Part shown: positions 37,226 through 46,630 of the stretch, in pieces
Layout: every line of letters begins with the position of its first letter
How positions within the stretch are numbered: position 1 is the stretch's first letter
Source of the DNA: Lysobacter sp. A03
GTDB taxonomy: Bacteria; Pseudomonadota; Gammaproteobacteria; Xanthomonadales; Xanthomonadaceae
Direction: 5' to 3'
NCBI RefSeq assembly: GCF_000855665.1
Contig: NZ_JXSS01000110.1
Coordinates: 1-64,000 of the forward strand
DNA length: 64,000 bases
Notes under the pieces: model-generated
Databases searched by the model: none
Seen by the model: only the letters and a program-made list of their open reading frames with translations
Told to the model about the DNA's origin: nothing
Program-made: the position numbers and the translations under genes

Positions 37226-38584
37226 ATGGCGCGTAGCAACAACGCCATGGCCGGCATGGGCGGCGGGCTCGGCAAGTTCACCGAGCTCCGTCAGCGACTC
37301 ATGTTCGTGCTGGGAGCACTGGTCGTGTACCGGGTGGGCTGTTACATCCCGGTTCCGGGCGTCAATCCCGAGGCGATGTTGCGCTTGATGGAAAGCCAGC
37401 AGGGCACCATCGTGGACATGTTCAACATGTTCTCCGGTGGTGCGCTGGAGCGCTTCAGCCTGTTCGCGCTGAACGTGATGCCCTACATCTCCGCGTCCAT
37501 CATCATGCAGTTGATGGTGCAGATCCTGCCCAGCATGAAGGCCATCCAGAAAGAGGGCGAGTCGGGCCGGCGCAAGATCACCCAGTGGTCGCGTCTTGGA
37601 GCGATTCCGCTGGCCGTGTTTCAGGCCTGGGGCATTGCGACGGCCCTGCAGGCTGGCGGCGCCAGCCAGGGCATTCCAGTGGTCTACAGCCCCGGCGCGG
37701 GCTTTGTCATCACTGCGGTGATCTCGCTTACCGCAGGCACCATGTTCCTGATGTGGCTGGGCGAGCAGGTGACCGAGCGCGGCATCGGCAACGGTGTCTC
37801 GCTGATCATCTTCGCCGGCATCGTGGCCGGGTTGCCGTCGGCGGCCCTGAACATGTTCGAGCAGGTCCGCAACGGCGAGATGGGTACGCTCACCGCCATG
37901 GCGGTCGTCGCGATCGTATTGGCCGTTACGTTCTTCGTGGTGTTCGTGGAGCGGGGCCAGCGGCGGATCACGGTCAACTACGCGCGCCGCCAGGGCGGCC
38001 GCAGCGCGTACATGAACCAGTCCTCATTCCTGCCGCTGAAGCTCAACATGTCTGGCGTGATCCCGCCGATCTTCGCGTCCAGCATCGTCATGTTCCCGGC
38101 CACCGCGGCTACGTGGTTCAGCCAGGGCGATTCCTCGTCGTTCATGCTCAAGGTCAGCCAGTGGCTTAACCCGGGTGAGCCGCTGCACATGCTGCTTTAC
38201 GGCGGTCTGATCGCCGGCTTTACCTTCTTCTACACCGCGCTGGTGTTCAACTCGCAGGAAACCGCAGACAACCTGAAGAAGTCGGGCGCGTTGATCCCGG
38301 GTATCCGCCCGGGCAAGGCGACCGCCGACTACGTCGACGGGGTCCTGACCCGGCTGACTGCGGCGGGTGCGACCTATCTGGTCATCGTATGCCTGCTGCC
38401 GGAAGTGATGCGCTCGCAGATGGGGACCTCGTTCTATTTCGGCGGCACCTCGCTGCTGATCGTCGTTGTCGTGGTGATGGACTTCATTGCGCAGATCCAG
38501 GCGCACCTGATGTCGCACCAGTACGAAAGCCTGCTAAAAAAGGCGAACCTGAAGGGTTCCCGTGGCGGCGCCGGCGTGCGTTGA
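37226..38584 (+). CDS. secY: Preprotein translocase subunit SecY
   Basis: SecY is the protein-conducting channel of the inner membrane. The 452-residue protein has ten predicted membrane segments starting with [20 protein letters not shown]. It contains the plug region [20 protein letters not shown] and the cytosolic C5 loop ([20 protein letters not shown]) that contacts SecA and the ribosome. I chose ATG 37226; the earlier in-frame start lies in rplO. The usual rpmJ gene does not follow. Confidence 0.98.
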   Translation: MARSNNAMAGMGGGLGKFTELRQRLMFVLGALVVYRVGCYIPVPGVNPEAMLRLMESQQGTIVDMFNMFSGGALERFSLFALNVMPYISASIIMQLMVQILPSMKAIQKEGESGRRKITQWSRLGAIPLAVFQAWGIATALQAGGASQGIPVVYSPGAGFVITAVISLTAGTMFLMWLGEQVTERGIGNGVSLIIFAGIVAGLPSAALNMFEQVRNGEMGTLTAMAVVAIVLAVTFFVVFVERGQRRITVNYARRQGGRSAYMNQSSFLPLKLNMSGVIPPIFASSIVMFPATAATWFSQGDSSSFMLKVSQWLNPGEPLHMLLYGGLIAGFTFFYTALVFNSQETADNLKKSGALIPGIRPGKATADYVDGVLTRLTAAGATYLVIVCLLPEVMRSQMGTSFYFGGTSLLIVVVVVMDFIAQIQAHLMSHQYESLLKKANLKGSRGGAGVR

Positions 38585-38983
38585 GCGAAAGGTGTTGATT
38601 CAAGCCAGTCACTTCGGCTAAACTGGCGCGTCATCTTCGGCGTACGTTGCTGCGGATGCTGCTGATGTATCGAAAGCCCGGCCTCCACACCGGCTTTCAT
38701 CAGGGCGACCTGCGCGACGTCTCGCGCGCAGGTGGATCCGGACCCGTCTGCGCGCCAGAGTAGCGCGCGGTGTCCGGGAAGGCGGCTTGACAGCGCTTTC
38801 CCGGTCAGTCCTGGTTCGTCGCCGGAGCATGGGCACACTCCCCATGCCGTTGCGGTGCTGCGTCAACCGACGGCGCACTGCTTCCTACAACCCGAGGCCT
38901 AGATGATTTTCCGATTCACTGACCAGTGAACCTTTCCACCGAGTTGTCAGGGCTCGGTTGCCAAACCAGTTGGAGATCGCGTT
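38585..38983 (+). promoter_or_regulatory. secY-rpsM gap: alpha-operon promoter and multi-hairpin leader
   Basis: These 399 bases hold no rpmJ or other recognisable gene. After a promoter at 38595-38624 come four hairpins: 38672-38698 (GAAAGCC/GGCTTTC, one bulge), 38708-38716/38725-38733 (ACCTGCGCG/CGCGCAGGT), 38774-38784/38794-38804 (eleven pairs, one wobble) and 38827-38833/38841-38847 (GCATGGG/CCCATGC). In E. coli, S4 represses the alpha operon through a pseudoknot just upstream of rpsM; this longer leader could serve the same end, which is inference. Confidence 0.55.
38595..38624 (+). promoter_or_regulatory. Likely sigma-70 promoter of the alpha operon
   Basis: TTGATT (38595-38600), an 18-base spacer and TAAACT (38619-38624). 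The spacer length is the same as in the str and S10 promoters of this window. It lies just after the secY stop, so spc and alpha genes may be separately controlled. Confidence 0.65.
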
Positions 38984-39340
38984 ATGGCGCGTATTGCGGG
39001 CGTCAACCTGCCTGCCCAGAAGCACGTCTGGGTCGGGCTGCAGAATATCTACGGCATCGGCCGTACCCGTTCCAAGCAAGTATGCGAGTCGGCCGACGTC
39101 AAACTGTCGACCAAGATCCGCGACCTGTCCGAGCCGGAAGTCGAGCGTCTGCGCGGCGAAATCGGCAAGTTCATCGTCGAGGGCGACCTGCGTCGCGAAA
39201 TCGGCATGTCGATCAAGCGCCTCATGGACCTGGGTTGCTACCGCGGCCTGCGTCACCGTCGCGGCCTGCCGCTTCGTGGCCAGCGCACCAAGACCAACGC
39301 ACGTACCCGCAAGGGTCCGCGTCGGGCCATCCGGAAGTAA
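38984..39340 (+). CDS. rpsM: 30S ribosomal protein uS13
   Basis: uS13 bridges the 30S head to the 50S subunit and touches the P-site tRNA. The 118-residue protein has [20 protein letters not shown], the helix-two-turn-helix region and the basic tail [24 protein letters not shown] lies eight bases before the ATG. It is the first gene of the alpha operon. Confidence 0.98.
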   Translation: MARIAGVNLPAQKHVWVGLQNIYGIGRTRSKQVCESADVKLSTKIRDLSEPEVERLRGEIGKFIVEGDLRREIGMSIKRLMDLGCYRGLRHRRGLPLRGQRTKTNARTRKGPRRAIRK

Positions 39341-39350
39341 GGGGTAGATC

Positions 39351-39743
39351 ATGGCCAATCCAAGCGGCTCGAAGACGAAGAAGAAGGTCAAGCGCGTCGT
39401 CACCGACGGCGTTGCGCACGTCCACGCTTCGTTCAACAACACCATCATCACGATCACCGACCGCCAGGGCAACGCGCTCTCGTGGGCGACTTCGGGCGGC
39501 GCGGGTTTCCGCGGTTCGCGCAAGTCGACCCCGTTTGCCGCCCAGGTGGCGGCCGAAAAGGCCGGCCGTGCTGCGCTCGACTACGGCGTCAAGTCGTTGG
39601 AAGTGCGCATCAAGGGCCCGGGTCCGGGTCGGGAATCCGCCGTTCGTTCGCTGAACAACGTCGGGTACAAGATCATCAACATCATCGACGTGACGCCGAT
39701 TCCGCACAACGGTTGCCGCCCGCCGAAAAAGCGTCGCGTCTGA
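39351..39743 (+). CDS. rpsK: 30S ribosomal protein uS11
   Basis: uS11 sits on the 30S platform near the Shine-Dalgarno helix. The 130-residue protein has [39 protein letters not shown]-type sequence and the C-terminal [18 protein letters not shown]. rpsD follows after 14 bases. Confidence 0.98.
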   Translation: MANPSGSKTKKKVKRVVTDGVAHVHASFNNTIITITDRQGNALSWATSGGAGFRGSRKSTPFAAQVAAEKAGRAALDYGVKSLEVRIKGPGPGRESAVRSLNNVGYKIINIIDVTPIPHNGCRPPKKRRV

Positions 39744-39757
39744 GGAGCTGAAGAAGA

Positions 39758-40387
39758 ATGGCTCGTTATATTGGTCCTACCTGCAAACTTGCCCGTCGCG
39801 AAGGCGTCGATCTGGGTCTCAAGTCCGCCTCGCGCGCCCTTGACTCCAAGTGCAAGCTTGAGCAGAAGCCCGGTCAGCATGGCGCGACGCTCCGTCGCGG
39901 CAAGATGTCCGATTATGCAAACCAGCTCCGCGAGAAGCAGAAGGTCAAGCGCACCTACGGGTTGCTCGAGCGCCAGTTCCGGAACTACTACAAGAAGGCG
40001 GCGGCGAAGCGCGGCAACACGGGCGAAATCCTGTTGCAGTTGCTCGAAACCCGTCTCGACAATGTCGTATACCGCATGGGCTTTGCGGTGACCAGGCCGG
40101 CCGCGCGCCAGCTGGTGTCGCACCGCGGCGTCACGGTCAACGGCAAGTCGGTCAACCTGCCTTCCTACCAGGTCAAGGCCGGTGATGCGATCGCGTTGTC
40201 CGAGCGTGCGCAGAAGCAGTTGCGCGTGCAGGAGTCGCTGACTGTGTCCCAGCAGATGGATCTGTCGCCGTCCTGGATCGATGTGGACAGCAAGAAATTC
40301 GCGGGTGTCTTCAAGGCGATTCCGGAGCGTACGGATCTGTCGGCCGACATCAACGAAGCGCTGATCATCGAGCTGTACTCGAAGTAA
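39758..40387 (+). CDS. rpsD: 30S ribosomal protein uS4
   Basis: uS4 starts 30S assembly and in E. coli represses the alpha operon. The 209-residue protein has [20 protein letters not shown] (no zinc-binding Cys cluster), [20 protein letters not shown] and the S4 RNA-binding domain [20 protein letters not shown] with [18 protein letters not shown]. The S4 gene lies inside the operon whose leader it might bind. Confidence 0.98.
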   Translation: MARYIGPTCKLARREGVDLGLKSASRALDSKCKLEQKPGQHGATLRRGKMSDYANQLREKQKVKRTYGLLERQFRNYYKKAAAKRGNTGEILLQLLETRLDNVVYRMGFAVTRPAARQLVSHRGVTVNGKSVNLPSYQVKAGDAIALSERAQKQLRVQESLTVSQQMDLSPSWIDVDSKKFAGVFKAIPERTDLSADINEALIIELYSK

Positions 40388-40446
40388 TCCATCTGTTCTT
40401 GAGCCTCCGACCCGCCGGGTCGTGGGCTCACAGGAGACTCCACAAA

Positions 40447-41445
40447 ATGACGGTTACCGCCAATCAGGTGCTGCGCCCACGCGGTCCCCAGATCGAACGC
40501 CTCACCGACAACCGCGCAAGGGTGGTCATCGAGCCGCTCGAGCGTGGCTACGGTCACACGCTGGGCAATGCGTTGCGCCGGGTTCTGCTGTCCTCGATCC
40601 CGGGCTTCGCGATTACGGAAGTCGAGATCGATGGCGTGCTGCACGAATACACGACGGTCGAAGGGTTGCAGGAGGACGTGCTCGAGGTCCTGCTCAACCT
40701 GAAGGACGTCGCCATCACCATGCACACCGGCGAGTCGGCGACCCTGTCGTTGACCAAGCAGGGTCCCGGCGTGGTGACTGCGGCCGATATCAAGACCGAT
40801 CACAACGTCGAGGTCGTCAACGGCGACCACGTGATCGCCCACTTGACCAAGGACACCGCGCTCAGCATGCGCATCAAGGTGGAACGGGGTTACGGCTACC
40901 AGCCGGCGACCACCCGCCGCAATCCGGAAGAGGAGACCCGCACCATCGGTCGCCTGATGCTGGATGCGAGCTTCAGCCCGATCCGCCGCGTGGCGTATTC
41001 GGTGGAAGCCGCCCGCGTCGAGCAGCGCACCGACCTGGACAAGCTGATCATCGACATCGAGACCAACGGCACCATCGACGCGGAAGAGGCGGTTCGTACC
41101 GCCGCTGAAGTGCTCAGTGACCAGCTGTCGGTGTTTGGCGATTTCACCCAGCGCGAGCGCGGTGCAGCCAAGCCGGCCAGCACGGGTATCGACCCGGTGT
41201 TGCTGCGTCCGATCGACGACCTGGAGCTTACCGTGCGTTCGGCCAACTGCCTCAAGGCGGAAAGCATCTACTACGTCGGCGATCTGATCCAGAAGACCGA
41301 AGTCGAACTGCTGAAGACGCCGAACCTCGGCAAGAAGTCGCTCACCGAGATCAAGGAAGTGCTCGCCCAGCGCGGCCTCTCGCTCGGCATGAAGCTCGAA
41401 AACTGGCCGCCTGCAGGCATCGCCTCGCACGGCATGATGGGCTAA
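40447..41445 (+). CDS. rpoA: DNA-directed RNA polymerase subunit alpha
   Basis: RpoA dimerises to start RNA polymerase assembly, and its C-terminal domain binds UP elements and activators. I chose ATG 40447 ([13 protein letters not shown], 332 residues); the longer frame from 40399 overlaps the spacer. The N-terminal domain has [20 protein letters not shown]. After a linker, the C-terminal domain has [20 protein letters not shown], with the DNA-contact Arg and Asn-Cys-Leu-Lys of the 265-determinant type. GGAG lies 12 bases upstream. Confidence 0.98.
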   Translation: MTVTANQVLRPRGPQIERLTDNRARVVIEPLERGYGHTLGNALRRVLLSSIPGFAITEVEIDGVLHEYTTVEGLQEDVLEVLLNLKDVAITMHTGESATLSLTKQGPGVVTAADIKTDHNVEVVNGDHVIAHLTKDTALSMRIKVERGYGYQPATTRRNPEEETRTIGRLMLDASFSPIRRVAYSVEAARVEQRTDLDKLIIDIETNGTIDAEEAVRTAAEVLSDQLSVFGDFTQRERGAAKPASTGIDPVLLRPIDDLELTVRSANCLKAESIYYVGDLIQKTEVELLKTPNLGKKSLTEIKEVLAQRGLSLGMKLENWPPAGIASHGMMG

Positions 41446-41461
41446 ACAGGAAACAACACTC

Positions 41462-41836
41462 ATGCGCCACCAGAAATCAGGACGCAAATTCAACCGTACC
41501 AGTGCCCATCGCGATGCGATGTTCACCAATATGGCCGCGTCGCTCATCAAGCACGGAGCAATCCGTACGACCCTGCCCAAGGCCAAGGAGCTGCGCCGCG
41601 TTGCGGAGCCGCTGATCACCCTTGGCAAGACGGATGGCGTTGCCAACCGTCGCCTCGCCTTCTCGCGCCTGCGTGACAAGGAAGCGGTGGGTACGTTGTT
41701 TGTGGAACTCGGTCCGCGTTACAGCGCGCGTCCGGGTGGCTACCTGCGCATCCTCAAGTGCGGCTTCCGCGCTGGCGACAATGCGCCGATGGCCTACGTG
41801 GAACTGGTTGACCGTCCGCAGTCCGCGGCGGAGTAA
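41462..41836 (+). CDS. rplQ: 50S ribosomal protein bL17
   Basis: bL17 is near the tunnel exit. The 124-residue protein begins [20 protein letters not shown] and has [20 protein letters not shown] and [20 protein letters not shown]. It closes the alpha operon and is followed by a strong terminator. Confidence 0.98.
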   Translation: MRHQKSGRKFNRTSAHRDAMFTNMAASLIKHGAIRTTLPKAKELRRVAEPLITLGKTDGVANRRLAFSRLRDKEAVGTLFVELGPRYSARPGGYLRILKCGFRAGDNAPMAYVELVDRPQSAAE

Positions 41837-41882
41837 TCGCTCCCCGACTGCGACCGGGTGGCAACGCCCTGTCGTAAGCATC

Positions 41883-41908
41883 AGCCCTGGCCGTGTGCCG
41901 GGGCTTTT
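41883..41908 (+). terminator. Rho-independent terminator of the ribosomal-protein superoperon
   Basis: AGCCCTGGC (41883-41891), a CGTGT loop, and GCCGGGGCT (41897-41905) make nine pairs with one wobble, followed by TTTT. It stands 46 bases after rplQ and before dsbB on the same strand. Confidence 0.88.
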
Positions 41909-41963
41909 GCGTTAGACGGCTTCCGCTTTGCGTAGCCGCCCCAAGCCCGTATCGTGTAGCCCC

Positions 41964-42473
41964 ATGACGAGACCCGCGACGCGTATCTCCAGTTTTCGCC
42001 GCCGTTTCCTGCTTGGCTTCTTGGCCTGTGCCGGACTGATCGGTTATGCGCTCTACACCCAGTTCTACGGCGGTCTGCTGCCGTGTCCGCTGTGCTTCTT
42101 CCAGCGAGTCGCCTTCGCAGCGGTCGGTCTGGTGTTCCTCGTGGGTGGTTTGCACGCACCGACTGGGCGGGTCGGGCGGCGCATCTACGGCACACTCGCA
42201 TTGCTGGCCGCATTGGTCGGCATCGGTGTGGCAGGCAATCACGTGCGACTGCAGCATCTGCCACCTGACCAGGTGCCGTCCTGTGGCCCAGGGCTGGATT
42301 ACATGCTCGATGCGATGCCGTTGACCGGGGTGATCCGCAAGGTGATGACCGGATCGGGCGAATGTGCGGAGGTCGACTGGAGCTTCCTGGGTCTGGCGAT
42401 GCCGGCATGGAGCCTTGTCTGGTTTGTCCTGCTCGGTGCCTGGGCGCTGTATGCGACAACGCGCACAGACTGA
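41964..42473 (+). CDS. dsbB: Disulfide bond formation protein DsbB
   Basis: DsbB re-oxidises periplasmic DsbA and passes electrons to quinone. The 169-residue inner-membrane protein has four hydrophobic segments and both cysteine pairs: Cys41-Pro-Leu-Cys44 in the first periplasmic loop, and Cys107/Cys134 in the second. I chose ATG 41964 because it places the first pair exactly at the E. coli positions; a start at 41928 would add an unrelated stretch overlapping the terminator region. No dsbA is nearby. Confidence 0.94.
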   Translation: MTRPATRISSFRRRFLLGFLACAGLIGYALYTQFYGGLLPCPLCFFQRVAFAAVGLVFLVGGLHAPTGRVGRRIYGTLALLAALVGIGVAGNHVRLQHLPPDQVPSCGPGLDYMLDAMPLTGVIRKVMTGSGECAEVDWSFLGLAMPAWSLVWFVLLGAWALYATTRTD

Positions 42474-42573
42474 GGCTGGTCGGCGCGGGCGTTGATCCTT
42501 TGGGCGGGCGTTGCAACTTTGTCGGCACGCATGGATGATGTAATGCTGCTCCGCAACAAAAGTCCTTACCGCC

Positions 42574-43971
42574 ATGCCCACCGCCGAACGCAGCCTGCAC
42601 TCCGTGAATCTCCCCGAGAACTGGAACCCGACCTCCTGGCGCGAGCGCACCGCGCTCCAGCTGCCGACCTATGGGGATCCCGACGAACTCGCGGGCGTAC
42701 TCTCGGAGCTGCGCTCGCTGCCGCCGCTGGTGACGTCCTGGGAAATCCTCGCGCTCAAGCAGCAGATTGCAGACGCCCAGGAGGGCAAGTGCTTCGTGTT
42801 GCAGGGCGGCGACTGCGCCGAAACCTTCGACGCGTGTTCGTCCGACGTGATATCCAACCGCTTGAAGGTGTTGTTGCAGATGAGCCTGGTGCTCGTGCAC
42901 GGCATGCGCAAGCCGGTCGTGCGGGTAGGGCGGTTTGCCGGTCAGTATGCCAAGCCGCGCTCCGCCGACAGCGAGACGATCGATGGCGTGACCCTGCCGA
43001 GCTACCGCGGCGACATGGTCAACGCGCCGCTGTTCGAAGCTGCCGCGCGGCGCCCTGATCCGCGGCGGATGGTGAAGGCGCACGCGCGCTCGGCGATGAC
43101 GATGAACTTCGTGCGCGCGCTGATCGATGGCGGCTTCGCCGATCTGCGCCACCCCGAATACTGGAATCTGGACTGGGTCGGTCACTCGCCGCTGGCGGCA
43201 GAGTATCGCCGCATGGTCGAGTCGATCGGCGATGCCGTCCGCTTCATGGAAACCCTGTCGGGCGGGTCGGTCCGCAACCTGGACCGGGTCGACTTCTACA
43301 CCTCGCACGAGGCTTTGCTGCTGCCGTATGAGGAGTCCTTCACCCGCCAGGTGCCGCGCCACTGGGGCTGGTTCAACCTGAGCACCCATTACCCATGGAT
43401 CGGCATGCGCACTGCAGCGATCGACGGTGCCCACGTCGAGTACTTCCGTGGCATCCGCAACCCGATCGCGCTCAAGGTTGGGCCCTCGGTCACCCCGGAT
43501 CAGCTGATGCGGGTGGTTGATGTGCTCAATCCGCAGGACGAACCGGGCCGGTTGACTCTCATCCATCGGATGGGCGCGGCCCATATCGCCGAGAAATTGC
43601 CGCCGCTGCTGGACGCGGTGCGGCGCGACGGTCGCCGCGTGCTGTGGGTGTGCGATCCGATGCACGGCAACACCGAGGCGACGGCGAACGGCTACAAGAC
43701 CCGCAAGTTCGCCAACATCGGCGACGAGCTGGAGCTGGCCTTTGACCTGCATGCCGCGGCCGGGACGCGGTTGGGCGGCGCGCATCTGGAACTGACCGGC
43801 GAGGACGTCACCGAGTGCACCGGAGGCGCACGTGGCCTGACCGAGGTCGATCTGGAACGCGCGTACCACTCCACCGTCGATCCGCGCCTGAACTACGAGC
43901 AGGCGCTGGAAGTCGCGATGCTGATCGTGCGCAAGCAGTCGCAGCTGTCGGCGGCCGACACGAGCGCATAA
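42574..43971 (+). CDS. 3-deoxy-7-phosphoheptulonate synthase, class II (AroA-II)
   Basis: DAHP synthase joins PEP and erythrose-4-phosphate at the entry to the shikimate pathway. The 465-residue protein is the class II (plant-like, AroA-II) type. It has the N-terminal SWRERTALQLPTYGDP, FVLQGGDCAETFD with the metal Cys, VRVGRFAGQYAKPRS, ESFTRQVPRHWGWFNLSTH and the C-terminal WVCDPMHGNTEAT and ECTGGA. It is unrelated in sequence to E. coli AroF/G/H. It stands alone between dsbB and a shared terminator and may carry its own promoter, which I could not define. Confidence 0.95.
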   Translation: MPTAERSLHSVNLPENWNPTSWRERTALQLPTYGDPDELAGVLSELRSLPPLVTSWEILALKQQIADAQEGKCFVLQGGDCAETFDACSSDVISNRLKVLLQMSLVLVHGMRKPVVRVGRFAGQYAKPRSADSETIDGVTLPSYRGDMVNAPLFEAAARRPDPRRMVKAHARSAMTMNFVRALIDGGFADLRHPEYWNLDWVGHSPLAAEYRRMVESIGDAVRFMETLSGGSVRNLDRVDFYTSHEALLLPYEESFTRQVPRHWGWFNLSTHYPWIGMRTAAIDGAHVEYFRGIRNPIALKVGPSVTPDQLMRVVDVLNPQDEPGRLTLIHRMGAAHIAEKLPPLLDAVRRDGRRVLWVCDPMHGNTEATANGYKTRKFANIGDELELAFDLHAAAGTRLGGAHLELTGEDVTECTGGARGLTEVDLERAYHSTVDPRLNYEQALEVAMLIVRKQSQLSAADTSA

Positions 43972-44000
43972 GCCGGGTAGCCGGGACAAGGCGCAGCAGC

Positions 44001-44030
44001 AAAAAAGCCGCCCGTGATGGGCGGCTTTTT
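44001..44030. terminator. Bidirectional terminator between DAHP synthase and typA
   Basis: AAAAAAGCCGCCC (44001-44013), a GTGAT loop, and GGGCGGCTTTTT (44019-44030) form a perfect stem with an A-run before and a T-run after. It serves the convergent DAHP synthase (plus) and typA (minus) genes equally. Confidence 0.93.
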
Positions 44031-44072
44031 CATGTCCCCCCCCGCATGGTGCGCGGGGCGGTTGACCACCGG

Positions 44073-45899
44073 TCAGCCGCGGCTGGCGCGCTTGCGGTCG
44101 GTCTCGGTCAGGTGCTTCTTGCGCAGGCGGATTTCCTTTGGCGTCACCTCGACCAACTCGTCATCCTCGATGAAGTCCAGCGCCTGCTCCAGGCTGAACT
44201 TGATCGCGGGCGTCAGCTTGATTGCGTCATCCTTGCCCGAGGCGCGCATATTGGTCAGCGGCTTGGTCTTGATCGGGTTGACGGTGAGGTCGTTGTCCTT
44301 GGAATGGATGCCGATCAACTGGCCTTCATAGACGTTGTCGCCCTCGGCGGCAAACAGCTTGCCGCGCTCTTCCAGTGGCCCAAGTGAATACGCCGGGGTG
44401 GCGCCGGCCGAATTGGAGATCATCACGCCGTTGGGGCGCTTGGCGATCGCGCCGACCTCGCGCGGGCCGTAATGGTCAAACACATGGAACAGCAGGCCGG
44501 TTCCCTGGGTCAGGGTCTTGAACTCGTTCTGGAATCCGATCAGGCCTCGCGCGGGGATCATGTAGTCCAGACGCACGCGTCCCTTGCCGTCGGATTCCAT
44601 GTTCTTCAGCTGGCCCTTGCGGGTGCCCAGCTTTTCCATCACGCCGCCCTGGTGCTGCTCCTCGATATCGACAACCAGCTGCTCGACCGGTTCCATCATC
44701 TGGCCATCGATTTCCTTGACGATCACTTCCGGACGCGACACGGCCAACTCGAAGCCTTCGCGGCGCATCGTCTCGATCAGCACCGACAGGTGCAGCTCGC
44801 CGCGGCCGGACACCAGGAACTTGTCCGGGTCCGAACCTTCCTCGACCTTGAGCGCGACGTTGTGCAGGGTCTCGCGCTCCAGACGCTCGCGGATCTGGCG
44901 GCTGGTGATGAACTTGCCGCCGCTGAAGTCCTTGCGGCCGGCGAACGGCGAGTTGTTGACCTGGAAGGTCATCGAGATGGTGGGCTCGTCCACGGTCAAC
45001 GGCGGCAGCGCCTCGGGCGCGTCCACCGCGCACAGCGTGTCGGAGATGCCCAGATCCTGCACGCCGGAGATGGCGATGATGTCGCCGGCTTCCGCCTCTT
45101 CCACCTCGACCCGCTCCAGGCCCATGAAGCCCAGCACCTGCAGCACCTTCGCCTGGCGCTTCTTTCCTTCGCGGTCGATCACGGTGACCGGCATGTTGGT
45201 GCGTACCTTGCCGCGCTGGATGCGGCCCACGCCGATCAGGCCGACAAAACTGTTGTAGTCCAGCTGGCTGATACGCATCTGGAACGGACCGTCCGGGTCC
45301 ACCGCCGGCGGCGGCACGTGCTTCATGATCGCCTCGTACAGCGCGGTCATGTCGCCGTCGCGCACGGTGTCTTCCAGACCGGCGTAGCCGTGCAGCGCCG
45401 AGGTATAGACAATCGGGAAGTCGAGCTGCTCGTTGGTCGCGCCCAGCTTGTCGAACAGGTCGAACACCTGGTCGATCACCCAGTCGGGCCGCGCGCCGGG
45501 GCGGTCGATCTTGTTGATCACCACGATTGGCTTGAAGCCCATCGCGAACGCCTTCTGGGTGACGAAGCGCGTCTGCGGCATCGGTCCGTCCATCGCGTCC
45601 ACCAGGATCAGCACCGAGTCGACCATCGACAGCACGCGCTCGACCTCGCCACCGAAGTCGGCGTGTCCCGGGGTGTCGACGATGTTGATCCGGTTGCCCT
45701 GCCAGGTGATGGCGGTATTCTTGGCAAGGATCGTGATGCCGCGTTCCTTTTCCTGGTCATTGCTGTCCATCACCCGCTCGGCCAGCACAGTGCGGTCGGA
45801 GAACGTGCCGGACTGCTTCAGCAGGCAATCAACGAGGGTGGTTTTGCCGTGGTCAACGTGGGCGACGATGGCGATATTGCGTAGGCGTTCGATGGACAT
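44073..45899 (-). CDS. typA: Ribosome-associated GTPase TypA/BipA
   Basis: TypA is a translational GTPase related to EF-G that helps 50S assembly and growth under stress or cold. The 608-residue protein has [19 protein letters not shown], switch [14 protein letters not shown] and [10 protein letters not shown], then EF-G-like domains III and V and the family-specific C-terminal domain ([36 protein letters not shown]). A TTACCG then TATATA at 17 bases on the minus strand (45973-45945) may be its promoter. It is divergent from ppiB. Confidence 0.97.
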   Translation of the reverse strand: MSIERLRNIAIVAHVDHGKTTLVDCLLKQSGTFSDRTVLAERVMDSNDQEKERGITILAKNTAITWQGNRINIVDTPGHADFGGEVERVLSMVDSVLILVDAMDGPMPQTRFVTQKAFAMGFKPIVVINKIDRPGARPDWVIDQVFDLFDKLGATNEQLDFPIVYTSALHGYAGLEDTVRDGDMTALYEAIMKHVPPPAVDPDGPFQMRISQLDYNSFVGLIGVGRIQRGKVRTNMPVTVIDREGKKRQAKVLQVLGFMGLERVEVEEAEAGDIIAISGVQDLGISDTLCAVDAPEALPPLTVDEPTISMTFQVNNSPFAGRKDFSGGKFITSRQIRERLERETLHNVALKVEEGSDPDKFLVSGRGELHLSVLIETMRREGFELAVSRPEVIVKEIDGQMMEPVEQLVVDIEEQHQGGVMEKLGTRKGQLKNMESDGKGRVRLDYMIPARGLIGFQNEFKTLTQGTGLLFHVFDHYGPREVGAIAKRPNGVMISNSAGATPAYSLGPLEERGKLFAAEGDNVYEGQLIGIHSKDNDLTVNPIKTKPLTNMRASGKDDAIKLTPAIKFSLEQALDFIEDDELVEVTPKEIRLRKKHLTETDRKRASRG

Positions 45900-46047
45900 G
45901 GGGTAGAGCGGCGCGTAGGCAGCTTTCAGAAGGAAGTCCGCCAGTATATATGCCTGCGTGTTCTGCGCGGTAACTGCGGTGTGGTGGGTTAAACTTGGGG
46001 GTCTGGCGTTCGCACAAGCGCCCCCTTGAGAAAACCGGAGTCACGAC

Positions 46048-46548
46048 ATGAGCCTGATCGCCAATTTCGATACCGAGCGCGGACCGATCCGCATTGAGCT
46101 GGCCGCCGACAAGGCGCCGCTGACGGTCGCCAACTTCGTCAACCTGGCCCAGCGCGGCTTCTACGACGGCCTCAATTTCCACCGTGTTCTGGCCGATTTC
46201 ATGATCCAGGGCGGTTGCCCCCAGGGCACCGGTACGGGCGGCCCGGGCTACCGCTTCGAGGATGAGACCGGCAACGGCCTCGCCCACGAACGCGGCGTGC
46301 TGTCGATGGCCAACGCCGGTCCGGGTACCAATGGCAGCCAGTTCTTCATCACCCACGTGCCGTGCTCCTGGTTGGATGGCAAGCACACCGTGTTCGGCAA
46401 GGTGATTGAAGGCCAGGACATCGTCGACAGCGTCAAGCAGGGCGACAAGATCAAGTCGGTCAAGATCGAAGGCGACGTTGACGCGGCACTCGCGGCCAGG
46501 GCCGACCGCGTTGCCGAATGGAACAAGACCCTCGACGCCAAGGCGTAA
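46048..46548 (+). CDS. ppiB: Peptidyl-prolyl cis-trans isomerase, cyclophilin type
   Basis: The 166-residue cyclophilin has no signal peptide, so it is the cytoplasmic PpiB type. Motifs in order are FVNLAQRGFYDGLNFHRVLADFMIQ (catalytic Arg in FHRV), GGPGYRFEDE, GVLSMANAGPGTNGSQFFI and DGKHTVFGKV. The C-terminus is a short charged tail. GGAG stands just upstream of the ATG. It lies between divergent typA and the aminotransferase. Confidence 0.96.
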   Translation: MSLIANFDTERGPIRIELAADKAPLTVANFVNLAQRGFYDGLNFHRVLADFMIQGGCPQGTGTGGPGYRFEDETGNGLAHERGVLSMANAGPGTNGSQFFITHVPCSWLDGKHTVFGKVIEGQDIVDSVKQGDKIKSVKIEGDVDAALAARADRVAEWNKTLDAKA

Positions 46549-46630
46549 CGCACTTATCGGCAGTGGCGCCTCCAAGCCGCGGCTGCGTTTGGCGCCACCG
46601 CCTTCAACCCCCTTGCAACAGGCGATTGCG

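Noticed and set aside
38787-38792. TTGACA in the secY-rpsM gap as a second promoter of the alpha operon.
   Set aside because: No acceptable -10 lies 16-19 bases downstream, and the hexamer is part of the loop of the hairpin at 38774-38804.
45941-45978. Overlapping promoters for the divergent typA and ppiB genes.
   Set aside because: TATA-like hexamers exist on both strands, but the -35 boxes are weak (TTACCG for typA, none clear for ppiB), so I mention the typA site only as a possibility.
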